From contig OX104119.1 in NCBI GenBank assembly GCA_944474755.1, forward strand, positions 42,495,927-42,559,926: DNA of 64,000 bases, read 5' to 3'. Under the pieces are notes generated by a model. It did no database searches and had not been told where the DNA came from. It saw nothing but the letters and a program-made list of their open reading frames with translations. The position numbers and the translations under genes are program-made. This document shows, in pieces, positions 13,201 through 28,200 of this stretch. Each line of letters starts with the position of its first letter. The first letter of the stretch is position 1. Source of the stretch: Limnoperna fortunei. Taxonomy: Eukaryota > Mollusca > Bivalvia > Mytilida > Modiolidae.

Positions 13201-16200
13201 TTTATAAGTAGTTGACATTAAGGAACTTTTAAGGAACTATTTTATTTTTAAAATAAATACGTCATGTAACCCAATGTACATTATAACTTATAACCTGGGT
13301 TACTCAACTAAAATTTGAGCTATCAGATCACATTAAATTATTATAGGATTGAACTTCGTGTTGTAGGTAATGTTCATATTGTAAACTCCAGCGACTCACT
13401 CACAAATACATAAAGTCCGAAGGACTTTATGTCAAGTTTGTGAGGGAGTTTGACGAGTTTACACATTAATAATTTCCTAAAACACAGTGTTTAATCCGTA
13501 TAATTCTCATAAATAGTCATTGTGATTTTAAAGCTGCAAAACCAGTTACAGAAACTCATCTAGATCTCAAAATGTACCAAAACCGGAAAGCGTAGAAATA
13601 TACAAAACATAGTACAAAAGGAATCTCAGTTCTATACAAAATGAAACCCAATGTTTTATATATATTATATTGTATTTGAAATCTCAATCGATTTAATTAG
13701 AAATCATTGCGACAGAAAAAACATTGATCCCTCTCCCTTGCAATACGCTAGGAGGACGCCATCTTTGTTTACATAGGATACCGAAAGTAGTCCGCTCAGA
13801 GGAAATATCGATTTATAAGTTATAAGAGATGACGTAATTTAAGTGTTTTTATCCAATCAACGCTTCTAATATTTATAAATTACAGCATGAATAGAATTAT
13901 TAATTAATACCAATAATGTCATGATCTTGTATTGTTGGATGACACTATAAGCGTATTTTGTAAAAGAAAAAGGATTGAGCTGATATTTCAAAGTTCTTTC
14001 TTTGATTAAATCTTCTAGCTTGCATACATATTTCACTTTTACTGTTAAATTTTGTCGTAAAAGCTTTAATGACATCGCATTACAGTTCACAGAAAATTGA
14101 ACATTCAGTTTTGCTCTCGTTTTGTCAATTTACTTGAATTATGTTTGCGTACATTTTTAACTGCCTACATGAAGCAGTTTATGTTTATAAAGCATCTTGA
14201 CTAATTATTTGTGGTTGAACATTCTTTGTGTTAGCCCTTAGAGGTAGAAATAAATGTTTTAAAGTTAGAATTTTAGTACAATCACAATCAACTAAATATA
14301 CACATATCTCCTTGATGTTTTTAGTAATTTTTTTGCAAGTCATTGAATCCTTATACATTACCAACTCTGTCATTTCATTCACTACATGATTAAGTAGTCA
14401 GCACATTAACAAAGGAAAAATAAATTTATAGGCGATGTTTAATTTTATAGTTTTTCAAAAACCATGTCAAGAAACTGTAAAGCTATGTTTAATTATAATT
14501 CTGATCAACAAAAAGCTCACAATTACCTCAAAGTCTTTTGCCTCAATATTCGCACCGGCATTAGTTAATACTTTTACAACATCAAAATGTCCATGATCTG
14601 CTGCATTATGAAGAGGCGTGCATTCCTAAAGTGAACAACATATAACTTTAATCAGATGACTTTTAACAGTATTGATTTAAATCGTATGAACGGTTTTTGC
14701 TTTGTGTAGATTTGTGTAGACCAGAATATTTTTTGATTGATACAATGGATACGCCGTTTTAACAGACAACGGAACAAATTTCTGTGACAAACAATATATG
14801 TCTGTGACAGATATAGCATGACTGTCACAGAAAAAATTATTGTCTGACACAACTTTTGCAGTCTTTTACAGACGTTTTTGCAGTCATTTGCAGTCAATGT
14901 CAGTCAGTGACGGACGAAAAACGACTGCAACTGGTTTTTACAGTCATTTTTCAGCCATTACTGTGTGTTGGTATTAGTTAGAAAACCCTTACTAATGTAT
15001 CAATAAGTATCAGTTTGATTTATATAAATTAACGTTTACCATAAGTCTAAATGAAGAACTTTAGCATGAAAACGCGACACATTGATTCAGAGGTCAGGCT
15101 AGAGAAACAATAGACATTTATTGTGTTATGGTATAACTCAATTTAAATAGAAGGAAGACTGGACATATTACGACATTTTTAAGATTTAATGTATTTAATA
15201 TACCAAACTTAAAAAAATCAAGGATTCAGGGCAAATACAATAATGTACACATGAAAAATATAGTCATAGATCATTTATATTATCATAGAACAATTATTAT
15301 TATATACATTACAGCCAACAATAAATAAATAATAATAAATAACAATAAAAAGTATTACTTATCAAGATTTTCAAGAAGAAATAACTGAGTTTGGAATTAA
15401 CCGAGTTACCTCAAAGTAGTCTTTTGCCTCGATTTCCGCACCTGCCTTGTGTAGTATTTCTGCAACATTGTCATGACCTTTTACTGCTGCATAATGTAAA
15501 GGTGTCTTGTGCTATACATGAAATAATGAATGCTGAATTCATCTTCTAATATACAGTTTGCGACTTTGAATATTTTACTACCTTTGTTCATCGAGGTCTT
15601 ACTTTTTCATATCTATGCCTTGCACTTATTTAACTGATATTTTTTCACCTTAATATCCTAATCTAGTATCATGTGTTTACAACCACTTGTATTTACCTTA
15701 GTATTTTAATTTGTATTTTACAAATATTCCATGTAAACGTTTCTTTTTGGAATAATGATTTTTGACGATGCTTGTTTGAGTCATAGAGATGTTTGCATAA
15801 AGAATCGATTCTTTATGCTTCTTGTCGCTATCTTTTATTCTCATATTTAACTTGCCATCAAATGTTTTGTAAGAAATTAAAATACCCGACATTAACCTCT
15901 ACTGTCTTTATTGTATGAAGTGTCAATTATTTCAGTTTGTAATTTTTTAAAAACGAGTTTTGATTTTTTTCACTTATAAATAGTTAATAATATATACACT
16001 GTACATATTCGAACACCTTTGGACTAATATTGGACTGCAATTCGTTTTAAATTTGTATTGCAAACAAAAATATGCATCGTTGAGCACCATGAAACATTTT
16101 TTTAACCAAAAGGTTCATTATTTCATTGGCTTATCATTTCATCAAAATATGGACGGTCTTTGCTCTTTCCCGTAGTTTTTAAAAAGTATTCTCACCGAAA

Positions 16201-19200
16201 GCTCCAAACTGTTTTTTAATTGCCCAATCACACTTCCAAACGTCAATCTTAAACACCAAATTGATAATTAACCGTCTAAGGGTCAATATCGGGTATATCC
16301 ACCCTGCGTCGCATACTGCCAGTAAGGCGTCTAATTTGTTGAAGCTTTATCTGTCGCAACTCCCGGTGTAATTGAGCTTCTAAATGTTGTGGGGTTCTGT
16401 GGAGGAAGTTCCAGAATTTTTAATCGCCTACCTAGTAAGTGATCCCATAGATGCTATATTTTGTTGAGGTCTGGACTTCTTGCAGGCCACGGAAGAGTGA
16501 TCACAGCTTCGTTCTCCAGATATGCATTAACTGCCCTGGAACGATGAGGTCTAGCGTTGTCAACCAGATTGTTGTCAACAGATCTTTACTCTAAAGTGTG
16601 GTTTTCATAATTTAGCACTATAGGTGTAAGCACGTACAGGGTGTACTTTTCGTTATTCAGGTTGCCACTGATTGTTACCAGACCAATTTGCAATCATGTG
16701 AGATACCGCTCCACACCATAACTGAGCCCCACCCAAAAGGCACTGTTTGAGCAATGATTCCTGGCTGTGTTTTGAATCCTCCAAACCCGGGTTCGCCTAT
16801 CAGTAACATGGAGTAAAATCGGCTCTCGAGTGACCATTGTATTAGTCGCCAGGTTCTAAGGTTCCAATTTTGTCATTCTCTGCACCTTGGCAACCTGTCC
16901 ATGCGATGGTGATCATAAAGCATTGGGCGTTTAGTGACTCTCCTTGACCCCTGCAGCTTTCGTACTGTTCTGGTTGACAGATTACAACCAGGTAACAATT
17001 GTTGCTTGAGATAGGTGCTTGCAGCAAACGGATTTCGCCTAGCCAATATACAAAGTCTCCTATCGTCACGTCGGGTTGTCACAGATGGTCGACAAGATCG
17101 GTAACGGTCTTTAGCATCTTGCTTGGCAGCGTGTCCAAACGACTAATGACTGTATAATGATAGCCAAGCTGACGCCCTATTGCCTTGTAAGACATACCAG
17201 TGGAATGCATGCCAATGATTTGCCATCTCTGTGCTTCTGATATCCGCCTCTTTGCCATGTTCACGTTAAATAATTTGGCAATTAGAAATTCGAGATTTAA
17301 ATACCGATATGTTTCACGAAAAAATATTGCACTTTGGACGTTATGAAGGGAGCAAGCTAAGCATGGAAAGAAAACCGATCTTGATTAAAATTTCACACCT
17401 GAACGCTCACATCACAATTGTACATGAAAGAATTAATACTGACCAAAATCATCAATTAAACTTTATTTACAATAAACGAAAAACAAAAAATATTGGGGTG
17501 GCTTAACTTTTTTTCCAGGTGTATACTACTGTTTCTTACCCTATATATATTCTAGTGTATACTGTCAAGGTTATATATACTGACACGCAAACGAAACGTT
17601 GCATTTTATCAAATTTCTTAAGGTAGAAACATATTATAGTCTTATTTATAATAGATCTTTTAATTGCAACGAAACGTTATGGATTGTCATATTTAAAATA
17701 AATTTAAATGAATTTTCAGAACATTTATAAATCTCCCACGAACACACTTGGCGGTAAAATGATAAATTTAATTGCTTGTGATTTTCATGCCTCGGAATGG
17801 GAATAAAAGGCATAACAAATTTAATGAGTCTTAGTACCTGTTTTGACACAGAAGCTAGGCCACGATTTATTCCTCAAGAGAGAGAACAAATCATTTAAAG
17901 ACTGCATGCTGGGCAATTTCTTTAAGTTACCAGATAATTTCTGATAGATCGGTTCCCCACGGCTACTGAAAGTGCACTGCATACTGTCGGATCACAACAG
18001 CGAACAATTGTTGGTAAACCAATCGATAAGATGCAAGGAGCATTAGATGTCATCGTCCCGTAATAGCTCATGTTCCAACACCCGGAGGCCAATATGCATG
18101 TCTTTTATAGGGTTTGAAGCAACAAACGCAATGATATGCATTGGGATAAAAGCCGTTATGCATATAACTATAGCTAATGCCAGAGCAGTAGGATTTGTCA
18201 AAACTGAATGGTATGGATAGAAGTGGATACAGGTAAAAACGGTCTAGCAATCTTGCAGAACCCTGGCTTAGGAATAGTGTACCTGCTGCCTGATACAACA
18301 ACCAAATCTTGAAACTCATATCATGCCAAATTTTGCACTTAAAAAAAGACATTCGAGGATGATAACGAATGTGCATACGAATCAAAAGCAACACAGCATA
18401 ATACTGTCATTGTAATGTATTAGCCAGATTTAAGTCCAGATCTTAACCTAATTTTGCATTTACGGCACTAAGTTCAACGACGGTTGAACGAAGAGCGCCA
18501 ATTCCGATTACTGCAGATTAACTTGTCAAAGGGTAAATGTACGTATTACAATACAACGTGTAAATTGTGTAAACTGTAAGATCGCGTAACTCAAACATTC
18601 GAGTCAACATGACAGTAACTCATTCATTTATATTTTTAAATGAAATTTAATACAGTTTAATATCATATCAGTTTGTAAAAAATGTCTGTGACGAGTTAAT
18701 AATTACCATAAAACCTTTAGCATTGATATCAGCGCCAGCTTTAATTAGTGTCTTTATGACACTGACACATCCATATATTGATGCATAATGGAGAGGTCTA
18801 TCATCCTAAAGTAAAAAAAGCCTTATTAAATAAAACATTTACTAAGTAACCTTTAAAGTAATGATCTAAATTGTTTTAAGTTGTTGATAAATTGATAATG
18901 AATTTGTGTTTAACGTCATGATCTTACATATGTTTCTTGCTTTTTATCATAATACAACTGACTTTGCATAGATGATATTTGAAAAAAAATTCTGCTTTTT
19001 GATGAGAAATAGAAAATCAAGCAAGGAATGCTTGGAGAAAATTATCAGAGGCTACATCGAGAAAAAAACGGTTTAATTTCTTTTCGCATTGTGTGTTTTA
19101 GCGTTTTTGATGTTGAAATATTAAAATGAATCTGCAAAATATACATATTCAGGTATCATAAATTTGCTACCACACTTATAGTATGATAAAGGCAAACCTT

Positions 19201-22200
19201 TTTGTTTATGTTTAAGAAATGTAATAGCCCAAAATATTCACATCTAGCTATCGAATTTTAGTACTAATTTAAATGAGAAACACTGTTAAAAACCCAAATG
19301 ACCATAAAGCTTATGATATGTTTGTTTCTGTTTGTTTGAATGGTGTTTAACGCCACTGTTAGCAATTTTTCAGCTTAATATGGCGTCTAGTTTTTATTGA
19401 GGAGGAAGCCAGAATGCCTGGAGAAAACCCCTGACCTTCGGTATGAAAACTGGCAATTTTCCTCAATTGCTTATTTAATGTAGAGTTCGGAGGGGCGTAA
19501 TACTAACTTGTCAGCATAGATTTCGTTTGATATTAGTTTTAATAAGAAAATCTGCTAAATTAGTGCAGTTAAAAATGTCCATAAAATATCAAATTAAAAA
19601 AAAAATATGTGTGCTTCCTTATGAATGAAATAAAATTATTGCGTCATATCAACTTCATTTAAAGACTAATGACACTGTTGTTTGTTTGTTTACTTAATAA
19701 CTATTCTGCAATGGATTCTTCTTAAGTTTACTGCATTGGTAATACATATTCACATTTTATTGTTCTAATTATAAGAGAAGGAAAGATTTTAAATCTCGTA
19801 TGAGAATTCGCATGTCTATACACGAGGATACAAGGTATAAACGGAAATGCAAACTTCATCATTGAAAAAATTGTTTTAAGTTGTTAAGTTAAATTGCTTC
19901 ATTAAACACTTTTCTAAATCATACTTTTTTTTATTAAAAATCTGCATGGCAGTAAATATGAAACAAAAAGGTGTTTTACACGGGCTTGCATACGAGAAAC
20001 AGACAAAGCAATTAATATTTCTGGACAATTTATTAGTAAATGCATAAATTAGTTATCTGTAATTAATACAACTAACATCAAATATACACTACTAGCAGTA
20101 TGCAATGTAATGGAAGCAAGAACTTGTAAATATGAACAATATATCTATTGCTCATTTGGGATTATCATAAAATAATATGAAAAAAGGTGCAGCCTAAATG
20201 CGAACATTACACATTTTATGATTCATTATAATTCATTTCGTTACTTCCGAGCACCCAACAGTGTCTCTGCATTCCATAGTGGTAACGTTTTTCTCTTATG
20301 TGTCAAGATTCAACTAGAGCGTTTCATATTTGTCTAAAACTGTTGTTGTTATTTATAAACAAAAATATAATTTATTTTTAAGTCTAGTCTTAACAGTTTA
20401 GAGCTCTACTTTAGTATTTTCTACTGTCTGAAATTGCTTTGTTCTTATAGGTCACGTGAATTTGTTTGCGCATATTACAGTATAGCTCGCATCTGCAATA
20501 CAAAATTACACATTAAAATCAATATCAATTTTCATAAATAAATAAATGATTTTGGCTTTACCTCAATGTCCTTGGCTTCTATATCCGCACCGGCTTTGAG
20601 TAATACGTCTACAACTTTGTGCTGGCCTTTTACTGCTGCATAATGTAAAGGTGTCTTGTTCTAAATTTGAAATATAAAATCATAAATTCATCTCATAAAA
20701 TACGGTTTGAGAGTTTGAATATCTTTACTATTCTTGCTTATAGTGATTTTACTTTGTCACACTGTAAATAAACACGTATGCTTAACGCACATTTAACATG
20801 TATTTTGACCTTAACATTCTGATCAGTTAGATTTTTGGTACGTAAGACATACATTTTACGTTTTTATTGAAATATTGTTTCCATTAAAATGTCATTTTTG
20901 TTTGTTTTTTTTTGTATGTTTTAATTTTTTTAATTTTAGCGTTAAGAGTAATGCTGCAACATCATAGATATTTTTATAGCTAGCATTACTGTTCGTGACA
21001 TAGAGTTAAAAAACAAGAGCTTACAACGTAAATACACCTTACTTGTGACAATATAATGTCCTTAAAATCGATACATTGATTAAGGACAATATCAATACAA
21101 ACAAGCCCACCTCTTATCTATACCACGTTAATGAAATAAATATAGACTCGAGAGCAAAACTACAATCGGAACGCTACGAGAAGCGTAATGACTTTAGTTT
21201 GCAAACTGGCAACATTTTAATATTCCATCAGCCTCGTTACATTTCTTTTTCATTTAACAACTCATACGTTATGTTAGATTTTATGATCGTTATTTGGATT
21301 GTTTAGAGGATTTTAAAAAAAAACTCTATTTGAAGCTACGCATGTCTACACATCATATATATTCGCATATATAAACAATGCGAAAGTATTCAGTTTTCTC
21401 AGATTGAAATATTATACGCATATCTTACGAAAGAGAACGTAAATACATCTTAATTTAATATTTTATGTGGTTGACATCAGCTCCCAGAAGAATCAATTCC
21501 TTGAAACATTCAGTATTTTTGGAAACAAACCAGCAGTAAAAAAGAAGTAAACAGGATGACTACTATTTTCAGTTTTCTATTACAACTGTGTATTATTTAT
21601 TGCTTAAAATATTAAAGTATATTGTTATACAACCCAAAACAACGCCAACTTTGATGGTGTTTTTATCATTGTCCACTTTTTACAGTGCTGCCATTTAACG
21701 TATTGTCAGGGCATTTGATACATGTTTAGTTGTCTCTTCTGCAACACTGTTTACGCGTCGATCAATAATAAAAAAGTTTCTTCTTTTATGATTCAGCTTC
21801 CAAATCGCGTGAGTTATAAATCATAGTCACAGGGTTTGATAAGATTGGAGGAAATAAATATTAATTAATACGATTTGTACGATGATACAAAAGGAAACAT
21901 GCTTTCTATCATTCACATGCGATTTACAAAACGTTTAGATCAAATTTATATCGTTCACTTTTCATACGTATTTGTATCATTTTCATTCTATTTACTTTCG
22001 TATATGATGATTTACGAAAAATCGCATGCATTAAAATATGATTATGTGTAAAACAGAAAAAAATAAATTGAATTATTGTCTTTTTGTTTGTTCATTGTTT
22101 TTTTTCTAACAAGTAAATGATATTCGCTAAGAAAAGAAGCAGAATATGTAAGGTGAACTAGAAATAGTTCTGAAAGAAATTCATCGTTTTAACAATGCCG

Positions 22201-25200
22201 TAAACATATCTTCATATGATCATCATTTTAAACTTATGTTTTTAATATCTTTCATTTTGGTGTTCGTTCTAAATATGAAATATTCGGATGAGAATCATGT
22301 GTTGTATAATCTTCCTGTGTAACCATTGCTTACAATAATTCACACGTATAATAAAAACTTAAATTAAAAACAAAAACAAAAACGTACACAATTTTAAAAA
22401 GTAGTTCATCACGATGACATTGACAGTTTGATGTTTTCTAAGGATTTGATTTATTTTAACCACTTAAAGTAGACACTTTTGTGCAACTTTTTTTTAGGAC
22501 AATTCGACTTAATTTAACAAAATCAGTTACAAATGTTTGAATAATATATAGTTGCAAATTAATAATAATACGCACTGTTTAAACCATTGAATGTTATATT
22601 TCAATAACAGTTACGATTAAATTCGATAATCAAGAGCAACAGCAGAATACTATCATTGTAATGGATTGTTTGGCTTGGAGTCCAGATCTGAATCCTATTG
22701 AGCATTTAAGATAAATAGTATAAAGAGAACTAAATGGAGAGCAAAAGATGTCCCTCAATTGCAGCTTTTAAAGAGTATCGGCACGTATTCCAATGGAGTG
22801 CGTAAATCGTTATTAATGTCCATAAATCCCCAAATGGCTGCGAGATTGTGCAATTCTGACATTTGAGAAATCATGATAACATAGAAAAAGTAATTAATTT
22901 ACGTTTTGTGAAATGAATTTATTAAATTTCTATGGAAGCTTCTTTAGGAACTAACGAATTTTAGTTCAATATCATTTTAAAATAAACATCTGTGAATATG
23001 TAATGTTGCAGTTCAGAACATAAATCGCCATTGCTATCCATTTAATAAAGTCATTAGAATCAAGAATGTCATAACTAAAAACATAATTCATAATTACCTT
23101 AACACCTTTGGCATTGACATCAGCACCAGAATCATAAAATGCTTTTATAACACTGACATGCCCGTATATTGATGCATAATGAAGAGGCCTATCGTTCTAA
23201 ATGGACAAAAGTTTTATTTAATAACAAATTAATCATACGACATGTACAGTACAGATTTAAATGTTGATTAGCTGTTGATATATTAATATAGAATTTGCTA
23301 CCTTTTGTCTAAGGATTACTATTTACTTTGCATACCTGATATGTTTTGCCTCAGACATTCAGTTTGCATGGTTTAAAATAGAAAATCCCAGTACGTGCGG
23401 TTTGCTAAATTGATCAGAAGGTTGAAACTTGAAAAACAATTCTTAATTTCTGTGTCGCCTCTGTGCGTTTTAGCATTTTTTATGCTAAAATGTTAAAAAA
23501 GAAAGCACAAATAGCCATATTCAGTAAGAATAAATTTCATTTCGTTTCTTATTATATGAGAAATATTGCTACAGAGCAAATGGACTGTTTTTTATGTTTA
23601 AGTGTTTAAGCGCAAAATAACTACATCTAACTAACTTTGCTACTAATTTAAATGAGAAACATTGTTAAGCAAGCACCAAAGTGACTATAAAGCTAATGTT
23701 ATGTAGTGTCCAAAAGGGCGATATACCAACATCGGCTAGGATCGAATTCTTTTGCTAATAATTTTAATCAGTAACTGGTAAAAAGAAAAGAGATATTAAA
23801 ATGTTAATAAGCAAATAAAATATCAAAAGCGAAAAACTATATATTCATTACAATGTATTTAATTAAATCATTGAGTCATGTCAAACTCATTATCAAAGAC
23901 TGATAAGTAAAGAGCTGCGTCTGTTTAATTGATAGCTATGCAATGGAATTTAAGTTTACTGCATCAAGAATATATTTCTATTTATCATTTGAACTCACTA
24001 TAATAGAATGAAAAAACCTCGGTGGCCGACTGGTTCAGGTAATTCGTCTACAATTGATCACGTAGTCTGTCAACACTGAGGTTGCAGGTTCGAGTCTCAC
24101 TGCGGGCAGAGTGTACTCGAAACTAATCTTCATTGACATGGATTGTTAGTTTTTCTACTCAAGGTCAGGGGTTTTCTCCAGGTACTACCTCCTACTCCCA
24201 CAATAAAACTTGGGCACCATGATATAGCTGGAAATTGCTGAAAGTGGCGTAAAACATAATTAAAACAAAATCTAGTATGAGACTGCACATGTCTCTACAC
24301 ACAAGAAATCGTATAGTATTATTACCTTTTTACATGTTTATTGGTTGCATTGCTTTTATTGCACAATTGTCTATAAAACACTTACTTCATATTAAAAATT
24401 TTCATGAAAGCTAAATAAGAGGTTTTTTTAGTTTTTAAAGGACTTAGAAACGAGAAAGATACAAAAAGATTAATATTTTGGGGCAATTTAGTAGTAAATG
24501 CATCAATTAGTTTTTTTTTAAATAAAATCTGAACAGCATAGGCTGGATACTACTGGTAATAGATTTAAAATGCTATATACTTGAATCAAAGACATATACA
24601 CATGAAAAAATATAGTTATTCCTCATTTTGAATATCATCACATATTATTATTATAAACATTACAGCGAACTGTAAATATTATAACTTAATAATAACGATT
24701 TTAATATAGAAATAAACTTAGTTTGGCATTACCTCAAAGTCCTTGGCTTCGATGTCTGCACCGGCCTTTTGTAGTACTTCTGCAACATTATCATGACCTT
24801 TTTCTGCTGCATAATGGAGAGGTGTCTTTTTCTAAATATAATATAACAAATTCCGAAGTCATCTTATAATATGCGGTCTAGGATTTTAAATACATTTAAT
24901 ATCCTTGTTCATCGTGATCTTACTTTGTCACTTCGAAGTGATAGGCGTATACCTTATGCATATTTAACTTCTATTTTTGTACCTTTACATTCAGATATGT
25001 AAATATAATATTAAGATTAAATATCTTTGTGTTTCATGGTTTTAGACGCAGCACATTTACTTAAGACACAGTTACGTGTCATATATTTTTTTTTAAATTC
25101 TGTCCCTTGAAATTTGTTATTGTTGTTAGTTGTTGGGTATGTTTTAATATTTCTCGTAGTTTGTCAGTAAGATTAATACTGCAACATCATTAATATTTTT

Positions 25201-28200
25201 AGTAGCTAAATAATACTTTTCGCGGCATAGCGATTACAAAGCAAGTAAACAACACAGATGTATCAAACTGTAGTAATGAAATACTTGTCTAAAGCTAAGC
25301 AGACATGTTTTTAAATTCGTATGTCTGAGATTCTCTAAGGCCTATTGCAAAATTGAAAAAAAATTGTATCATGTATTTTCACATTCAGCTATATAGACAA
25401 ACTTTTGTCACGATTAAATTTGGTTGCAGTTTTCATTTAATCTCTTTAAATGAGTTTCAACTTAAGGACATTTTCGATACAATCAAGTTATCTTCTTAAC
25501 TCAAAGGGAAAACTACAAACAAAATGATGCACAAAGCATGTTACCGATTGTTAACGTTCCAATATTCCATTAGGTCCTGCATATGTCGTTTACATTTCAA
25601 AACTTATACGTTATATTAGGTTTTGTTTTTAAGATTTTCACACTCAATGTTGTTGTAAGAAATAAGAACAAAACAGCGTCATGTAAATTGGACCGTCGCT
25701 GTATAGAAATAACAGGCAAACTAATATTTTAATTTTTTTCATTTTCAGATAATTATTGATTGTTTCAAATATTAAAATATTTTTTGTTATGACAAAAAAG
25801 AATCCAAACTTTGATTAATAGTTTTTAAAATTGCCAAAATTTTTACAGTGTTGTCATTTTACAATTGTTTTCAGCACAACATGTGACACATTTAAAACCT
25901 GTGTATTTTTCTCTTCTGCTAGGGTGTGTACGCGTTGTTTCAAACAACACTTCTTATTTGATCAGACTGCTGACAACGCGTTATAGACATCGGTTTTTAA
26001 AACAAGTTGATAAAGTAATTAGAAATAGTAGTACAAGTGATACGTCTAAATGTAAAGAAGTTTATATAAACGATGACTCAACAAAAAATGCTTTTAATTA
26101 TTTATATGCGATTTACAAACACGCATACAAAAATAAAATTCCATCAATTTCTCGTGACATTTTCATGCGTGTATGTATCATGTCATTATCCTACATTTAC
26201 TTCAAATGATGATTTACAAAATTGGCATGCATCGAACAATAAATATTAATATGTAAAACATCCTAGAAATGAATTATTGTCTTTTATGTTTGTTATGTTT
26301 TTACATGGAGGAGGAATAATATTCGATAAGAAAAAAAGCATAATATGTAAAATAATCTCATCAGCTCTTAAACAAATGCCTTGAAAGATCACATAGAAAT
26401 ATTTCCAATATTCTTTTGAAATTCCCTAAAAATAACAACAACTTAATAGATCAAGTATATGTAGTATCAACTTCCATTTGTCATAAAAAAAACATTCCTC
26501 TTTTTAGAGATTCAATACAAATATCTTATTTAATTATTATGCATATAACTGATACTATTTTTAACAACCAAGTAATGTTGCAATGATGGAGGTTATGTCT
26601 GTCTTCGATGAAAAAGTCATTCTAAAAAATAAAAATGGTTTCTATCGAAATTATACCCTCTTTTCACCTTCGACAGAGTCATTCTGTAATAAAACTTAAT
26701 AAGTCTACAAAATGAGGTATAAAAACAAAAATTTATCTTTCCCATAGGATTACATTTGGAGTTAGAGCATACCGGAGAAACTATACATGTCCACATACCT
26801 TGAATTATATGACGAGACATAATTTTTACGGTTCTCTGAGATAAGAGCTTTTCAACTACGAAATGAATTGCTACAAGAGTTATTTTTAGTTTATCTCAGT
26901 ATATCGCTAAAAGTAACATTATGATAAGTAGAAGTTGCAATCTGCTGGTATGCCTACGGCAGTTCGAAATGGAAATTCCTCATTTCTGTTTAAGCAAATT
27001 ATTATGTAAGTGTTTAGTATAATAAAACAATAATTTCTAGCATGCGAGGTTAACATGATAATTGTGTCAGCTTGTGTTGTGTTATCTTGTAATGTTGAAC
27101 ACTTTCATCAAAAATTGAAGGATGACTGCACGTGGGATTACACGATAGTACTCGTGGGTTATACGACGTAGAGCACGGGACACGATTATTTGTTACATGT
27201 CATATCATATGACCTTGTCTTGACCAATAAAATTATGTTTACAACAACCTGTGATGGTAACTGATGGGGATCTGATGGATATTAGAAACACAAGATATTA
27301 TAGAACAACTTTAAAGTTTGTTAAAAATTATTTCATTGCAAATATTATTTATATATTATGTATTATTTACATAAATAAATAGCTCACAAATACCTCACGG
27401 CCTCTGCACTCGATATTTGCTCCGGCAGTAGTTAATACTTTTACTACATCCCCATGTCCATTTTCTGCTGCATTATGAAGTGGCGTACATTCCTAAGGTG
27501 AGCAACATTAAATTCTACATTAATCAGACGACCTTTTACAAATATGTGATGGGAAGTGTTTTTGCTTTGTGTGGGTGATAAATCTGTGTCATCCATGCGT
27601 TCCATAAGAGTTTTCGTTGCCATTGTATATTTGTACATTCTTATTTGGTTCCGAAGAGTATTTGTAAACCGTTCTACCTCTAATTTTGATCGTTATGTAT
27701 AGTTTGTACAAAGGGAGGAAGCCAGAATACCCGAAAAAACTCCAAACTGCGGTAGGAAAGCTGAGAGTCCATGTCATTTAGGATTGAAGTCGGCTTTGTC
27801 AAGGTTATAGGGGATTGATGTTTTTGGACGGATCACCGATCAGTCTTCGACCATCAATCAGTCAAAGTGTTACCAGTACTTGTATGCTATTCAGAAGAAT
27901 GAAATGTCTAGGTAGAAATTACATGTTAAAATGGAAAATATAGTCGAGATGACTATTTTACAGTATTCACATAGGCGTATCAGTCGGCTTTTCACCTATT
28001 TTATAGCAGGCAACGCACAATCAACGCATTGTTTACACATAAAACAAAACTGTAAATCAACATTTTTGTTTGGTTCTAATGAGGTAAATGAGCAAGTGTT
28101 ATTCATTTTTGTGCAAATTGATTTTCAATAAGACTGCTAGTTCGAGGTGAATTTCTTTTTTTCAAAATTCATTAACAATGACAATTTTAACGAAACAATA

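Larger units (their letters stand above)
5569..14526 (-). other. large intron with duplicated blocks
   Basis: A roughly 9-kb intron between exons c and b. It contains two diverged direct copies of a 1.6-kb block, a segment near 10.1-10.5 kb matching 26.7-26.9 kb, and two fold-back structures at 13.0-13.5 kb. No ankyrin exon is present in it. The ORF at 10646-10978 is the only coding-like stretch. Confidence 0.7.
15514..18706 (-). other. intron holding two Tc1 relics
   Basis: Intron between exons e and d. Apart from the two transposase pseudogenes at 16270-17262 and 17855-18545 it has no recognisable coding content. Confidence 0.7.

Noticed and set aside
18068..18394. 108-codon minus-strand ORF
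   Set aside because: It is antisense to the plus-strand Tc1 transposase relic and has no recognisable domain.
24016..24097. tRNA gene
   Set aside because: Box A and box B are present but no complete cloverleaf can be formed and the sequence continues into a SINE body; several copies exist.
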